From contig JBBCJI010000004.1 of the NCBI GenBank assembly GCA_037190845.1, forward strand, positions 62,001 to 126,000: a DNA stretch of 64,000 nucleotides. The letters are read 5' to 3'. Both the position numbers and the translations under genes were made by a program. Below the pieces are notes generated by a model, which ran no database searches, was not told the origin of the DNA, and saw nothing but the letters and a program-made list of their open reading frames with translations. Of this stretch, positions 60,913 through 64,000 are shown piece after piece (position 1 is the first letter of the stretch; each line of letters begins with the position of its first letter). Origin of the DNA: JBEBVQ01 sp037190845. GTDB lineage: Bacteria; Bacteroidota; Bacteroidia; Chitinophagales; Chitinophagaceae.

Positions 60913-61356
60913 CTACGCGGGTTTGTGCTTTTCCATAAACAGGTGTGGTATACCTACTTCTTCAAATTCGTCGCCTTCGGCTGTATATCCTGCATCTTCG
61001 TAAAAATCCGCTGCTGTTTTCCGGGCGTGCAGTACGATCCGTTCAAATCCGCTTTTCCATGCCGTGTTTTCTGCTTCTTCAAGTAACCGGCTGCCTATCC
61101 CTTTGTTTTGTTCCGTTGCAGCAATGGCCATCTGCCGCAGTTTGACGGTGATGTCATTTACCGGCTGCAGCAATACACATCCGATTACCTGTTCGTTCTG
61201 TATGGCCGCGAGTATCATTTCGTTCTTTTCACCGGAAAGATCTTCGTCTTTGAGTGAAAGCCCCAGCGGCGAACGTAAAATTTCTTCCCGCAACTGGTAT
61301 ACCTGTTCATATTCCGGACTGTCAGCAGCTATTTCCCTGATGGTCACCTGTTCCAT
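60913..61356 (-). CDS. GNAT-family N-acetyltransferase
   Basis: 147 residues. GNAT core: NEQVIGCVLLQPVNDITVKL, RQMAIAATEQNKGIGSRLLE (motif A), FERIVLHARKTAADFYEDAG, and the C-terminal YTAEGDEFEEVGIPHLFMEK. The end pattern resembles ElaA/YjcF-type predicted acyltransferases. Acetyl-CoA dependent; substrate unknown. It starts 28 bp after the VWA gene on the same strand, so it is probably cotranscribed. Confidence 0.88.
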   Translation of the reverse strand: MEQVTIREIAADSPEYEQVYQLREEILRSPLGLSLKDEDLSGEKNEMILAAIQNEQVIGCVLLQPVNDITVKLRQMAIAATEQNKGIGSRLLEEAENTAWKSGFERIVLHARKTAADFYEDAGYTAEGDEFEEVGIPHLFMEKHKPA

Positions 61357-61383
61357 ATTGTGTGATTTTCGGTTGTCATACGG

Positions 61384-63291
61384 TTATTGCAGTTCCACAT
61401 CTGTGATCGCATTACTTTTTATCAGGAATTTGATAATAGTTTCCTGAGCATAGGGCATATTGGGTGTTTTCGTAAAACGGGCTTCATAAGTTCCGGGTTT
61501 CAACTGTACTTTCTGCCCATTGAGATTACCGTTTACATCCATTGTGAAAAAACGTACATAACCGTCGCCAAGCGGCGCATGCAGTGCTACGCGGCCTACG
61601 GGCGTTGTGTTGGTAAACTGGACAAATCCCGGTTCTGGGATCTTTAATTCCGTGGTTGTGCCGAAATCAATATCTGCATTAAACCGGGTGATTGGTAATG
61701 TGTTGACTTCTATGTAGTAATTCCCCGGGGCAAAATCCAGTTCTGCCGTACAACGTTGCCGTACACTTGGGCCCAGGTTATCGAAGCGGCGTGTTACAAT
61801 GGCTTCAAATTCCTTTACAGGTCTGCCCGGATCCCCCTGATACGCAAAACGCAGGCTTCCTTTGGTTACTTTAATGATGACCTTATTTTTTTTCTGATCC
61901 GTTACCACAACTCCGGCAGACAGGGTCTGCGACTTTGCAGGTATTACTATATCGTATGTTCCTGCCGGAATTTTCTGAGGCTGCGGATTGCCGGCTGCAT
62001 CTATATTGCGCCGGAACTGATGCACTACCTTTTTGGAGCCGGGATCAACAAGCTGTAGTTCCGGCGAAGACTTATAGAAAGTGCCTTTGCCGTCTGTAAA
62101 GTAAACTTCGAGTGTGGTTTCCTGTGCTTCTTCCGTATTGACGGTAAAGGAAGGCTTTTCATTGTCCGTACGGGCGGGCGGAGGAGGCGTCTTTTCGGCT
62201 ATTGCCGGCGCGGGAACGGTGCGTGTGGGCATTACCGGTGCATTGGGATTTGCTGGTTTTGTAGTCGCTACAGGCGCCGGTGCAGGCGGTTCAGGATCCA
62301 GGCTTATTTTATAGGTGGCAGGCCTGACTTTTTTTGCAGGAGGTATGCTGTTCCGGACAGGAAATTTCCGGGCAGCGGTATAGAACGGTACCGGACGTAT
62401 ATATTCTTTCGGTAGCACTACAGGTGAGGGGGTGCGTGCCACGGGTTTCGGGACCGGTATTACGGTATCCCGTTTTGCAACCGGGGGAGGAACGGGCTTT
62501 ACCTCAATGACCGTATCTTTTTTGGGCGCCGGTATCGTCATGGTCACAGGTTTCGGTTCCGGTGCAACAAATGGGCGCTGTGTGGGTTTGGATATAATGC
62601 TGGGCAATTGCAATGTTTTCCGGTACGATTCCATGATCGTTGTGGTAGCCGTAGTAATCTCCTTTTCATTGGATACATTCAGGTATGTGCCAAGGCAGGC
62701 GTACTGCTGGCGCAGTGGTGCATAATCTACCAGGCTCAGAATATAGGGCTTAAAGAATATTTTTCTGTCCAGCAGCTTTTGTACTACATCACAGATATCC
62801 CCGTTACAACTTTCTCCACCATCAGTGATCAGTATAATGCTGTAGGCGTTTTGCTGCTCTCCTAACAGATCCCGCTCTGCGGCTTCTTTCAGAGAGAAGG
62901 CGATCGGAGAGACGCCCCGTGGACTGAGGCTGCTCAGGCGTAGGTACATTTGTGTCCGGTTGTTTTTGCTGAAAACTACTTCCTGCCGGGTATCGAAGCA
63001 GTTATTTTCCTGTACCGGCGACTGATGTCCGTAAATGCGTAGTGCAAATTCTACCTGGTCATTGATCCGATAGATGCTGTCCATCAGATTAATGATGATC
63101 TTTCCTGCGGCTTTAAAGCGTGTGTCATCATTCTGCCAGGGCTGCATCATACTTGAAGATCCGTCCAGCAGGATCAGGATACGAGGCTGCTTTAATGTTT
63201 CACGGTTGTGTTGCTGCGCTTTAGTAAAAAATGACTGTGGCAATAAGAACAGACAGACAAGTAATATAACAAATAAACGGGACAGGCGCAT
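61384..63291 (-). CDS. VWA-domain secreted or membrane-associated protein
   Basis: 635 residues from ATG 63291 (MRLSRLFVILLVCLFLLPQS signal peptide). The 63312 start falls in the -7 box TAGGTTTG (63310-63317). A von Willebrand A domain at about 35-225 has an intact MIDAS (LDGSSSM, then LSPRGVSPIAF and ILITDGGESCNGD). A long Pro-rich linker follows (about 240-385), then strand-rich Ig-like modules (SLRFAYQGDPGRPVKEFEAI). Metal-dependent protein binding in the envelope is likely; partner unknown. First gene of a two-gene unit with the GNAT gene. Confidence 0.85.
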   Translation of the reverse strand: MRLSRLFVILLVCLFLLPQSFFTKAQQHNRETLKQPRILILLDGSSSMMQPWQNDDTRFKAAGKIIINLMDSIYRINDQVEFALRIYGHQSPVQENNCFDTRQEVVFSKNNRTQMYLRLSSLSPRGVSPIAFSLKEAAERDLLGEQQNAYSIILITDGGESCNGDICDVVQKLLDRKIFFKPYILSLVDYAPLRQQYACLGTYLNVSNEKEITTATTTIMESYRKTLQLPSIISKPTQRPFVAPEPKPVTMTIPAPKKDTVIEVKPVPPPVAKRDTVIPVPKPVARTPSPVVLPKEYIRPVPFYTAARKFPVRNSIPPAKKVRPATYKISLDPEPPAPAPVATTKPANPNAPVMPTRTVPAPAIAEKTPPPPARTDNEKPSFTVNTEEAQETTLEVYFTDGKGTFYKSSPELQLVDPGSKKVVHQFRRNIDAAGNPQPQKIPAGTYDIVIPAKSQTLSAGVVVTDQKKNKVIIKVTKGSLRFAYQGDPGRPVKEFEAIVTRRFDNLGPSVRQRCTAELDFAPGNYYIEVNTLPITRFNADIDFGTTTELKIPEPGFVQFTNTTPVGRVALHAPLGDGYVRFFTMDVNGNLNGQKVQLKPGTYEARFTKTPNMPYAQETIIKFLIKSNAITDVELQ

Positions 63292-63309
63292 AGGTGCATA
63301 CTTCAGTAA

Positions 63310-63317
63310 CAAACCTA
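63310..63317 (-). promoter_or_regulatory. -7 box of the VWA gene
   Basis: TAGGTTTG on the minus strand, 19 bases before ATG 63291. Confidence 0.55.
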
Positions 63318-63378
63318 CATAAAAATGTCAGGTTTTCATCCAATTCTCCTACATTCGCACTCCTTCAATTGATTTGCT

Positions 63379-64000
63379 ATGCCTGAATTTGTCTCAGAAA
63401 TATCCTCAAAGTTTGGTCTGGATCAGAAACATGTAGCCGCAGTGCTTGAATTATCTGCTGAAGGTGCTACCATACCGTTTATAGCCCGCTATCGTAAAGA
63501 TCGTACGGGAGCCATGGATGAAGTACAGATTCAGCAGGTACGCGATGAGGCTGCGTTTCTGAAAGAATTTTCAGAACGCAGGGATTTTATTGAAAAGACG
63601 ATTACGGAACAGGGAAAAATGACGGATGAGTTGCGCACAAAGATTCAGGCAGCCGTCACACTTGGTGAACTGGAAGATATCTATCTGCCCTATAAGCCCA
63701 AAAGAAAAACCAAAGCGCAGACAGCCCGTGAAAAGGGGCTGGAACCGCTGGCGCAAATATTGCTGGCACAAGGTGATACAGACCCGATCGCCGAAGCTGT
63801 CACATTTATCAATGAGCAGGTCGCTACACCGGAAGATGCTCTGCAGGGTGCACGGGATATTATCGCAGAGACTATCAATGAAGATGCTGATGCCAGGGCA
63901 AAAATGCGTAAGCTGTTTGAAGAGCAGGCAGCCGTACAGAGCAAGGTAGTGGCAGATAAGGAAACAGAAGGAGTTAAGTACAAGGATTATTTCGATTTTT
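63379..64000 (+). CDS. tex: Tex-family RNA-binding transcription accessory protein, 5' part (runs off the window)
   Basis: First 207 codons of a protein usually about 700-780 residues long. The Tex N-terminal domain is clear: GLDQKHVAAVLELSAEGATI, PFIARYRKDRTGAMDE, LGELEDIYLPYKPKRKTKAQ, AREKGLEPLAQIL, AEAVTFINEQVATPEDALQG, RDIIAETINEDADARAKMRK. The YqgF-like and S1 domains lie beyond the edge. Starts at ATG 63379 (MPEFVSEISSKFG). Tex binds nucleic acid and affects transcription in several bacteria. Confidence 0.95.
   Translation, partial: MPEFVSEISSKFGLDQKHVAAVLELSAEGATIPFIARYRKDRTGAMDEVQIQQVRDEAAFLKEFSERRDFIEKTITEQGKMTDELRTKIQAAVTLGELEDIYLPYKPKRKTKAQTAREKGLEPLAQILLAQGDTDPIAEAVTFINEQVATPEDALQGARDIIAETINEDADARAKMRKLFEEQAAVQSKVVADKETEGVKYKDYFDF

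Overview
The window looks like a chromosome segment of a Bacteroidota bacterium, most likely family Chitinophagaceae. The reasons are type IX secretion (T9SS) sorting domains of both kinds (type A 'YPNP' tails and gliding-motility type B 'NAFTPNGDG' tails), promoters with the Bacteroidota -7 box TAnnTTTG, the long Bacteroidota-type IspG, a DUF6728-like small membrane protein, DUF4783, and few Shine-Dalgarno sites. All functions below come from reading the sequence; no database search was run.

Layout. 1-0.9 kb: 5' part of a B12-binding radical SAM protein. 1-11 kb: two copies of a module made of a TPR-containing HisKA_3-type sensor kinase, a NarL/FixJ response regulator and a divergent SBBP-repeat T9SS protein. 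11-17.5 kb: an AT-rich accessory patch with a RadC/JAB protein, a structured non-coding element (E1), a four-gene cassette (SH3/membrane protein, double-CxxC protein, HEPN-like protein, GNAT protein), an AbiF-type abortive infection gene with its own leader RNA, and debris (a Panacea/SocA-like fragment and a GIY-YIG gene). 17.7-25.3 kb: a type B T9SS protein and a third kinase/regulator/SBBP module. 25.40-40.66 kb: a 15.2 kb integrative element in the 3' half of a tRNA-Ala(GGC) gene, bounded by 57 bp direct repeats. It carries a tyrosine integrase, a 1080-residue helical protein, a 79-residue protein, a SIR2-like protein, an AbiEi/AbiEii pair, a T9SS surface protein, a second copy of the structured element (E2), and an HTH/primase-helicase/BT4734-like replication operon. 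40.7-64 kb: backbone with MurB, a delta-60 T9SS protein, a type B T9SS protein, a fourth kinase/regulator pair, DnaN, a PaaG-like crotonase, PyrG, a TPR protein, DUF4783, GpmI, an EnvC-like protein, IspG, a GNAT protein, a VWA protein and the start of Tex.

How the genes fit together. Four kinase/regulator pairs each sit head-to-head with a gene for a large secreted repeat protein, which suggests that each pair controls its own surface protein. Two of the shared intergenic regions carry the same inverted half-sites, GAGTA-N4-TACTC. The accessory regions are rich in candidate anti-phage genes: HEPN, AbiF plus RNA, SIR2-like and AbiE.

The most unusual signal is the pair E1 (about 11.86-12.07 kb) and E2 (about 35.62-35.84 kb). 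They differ in sequence but fold on one plan: a long interrupted hairpin whose loop also pairs with flanking sequence, giving a pseudoknot. They share a few fixed bases, and on the minus strand each has a promoter-like box at one end and a U-tract at the other. I do not recognise this as a known RNA family.
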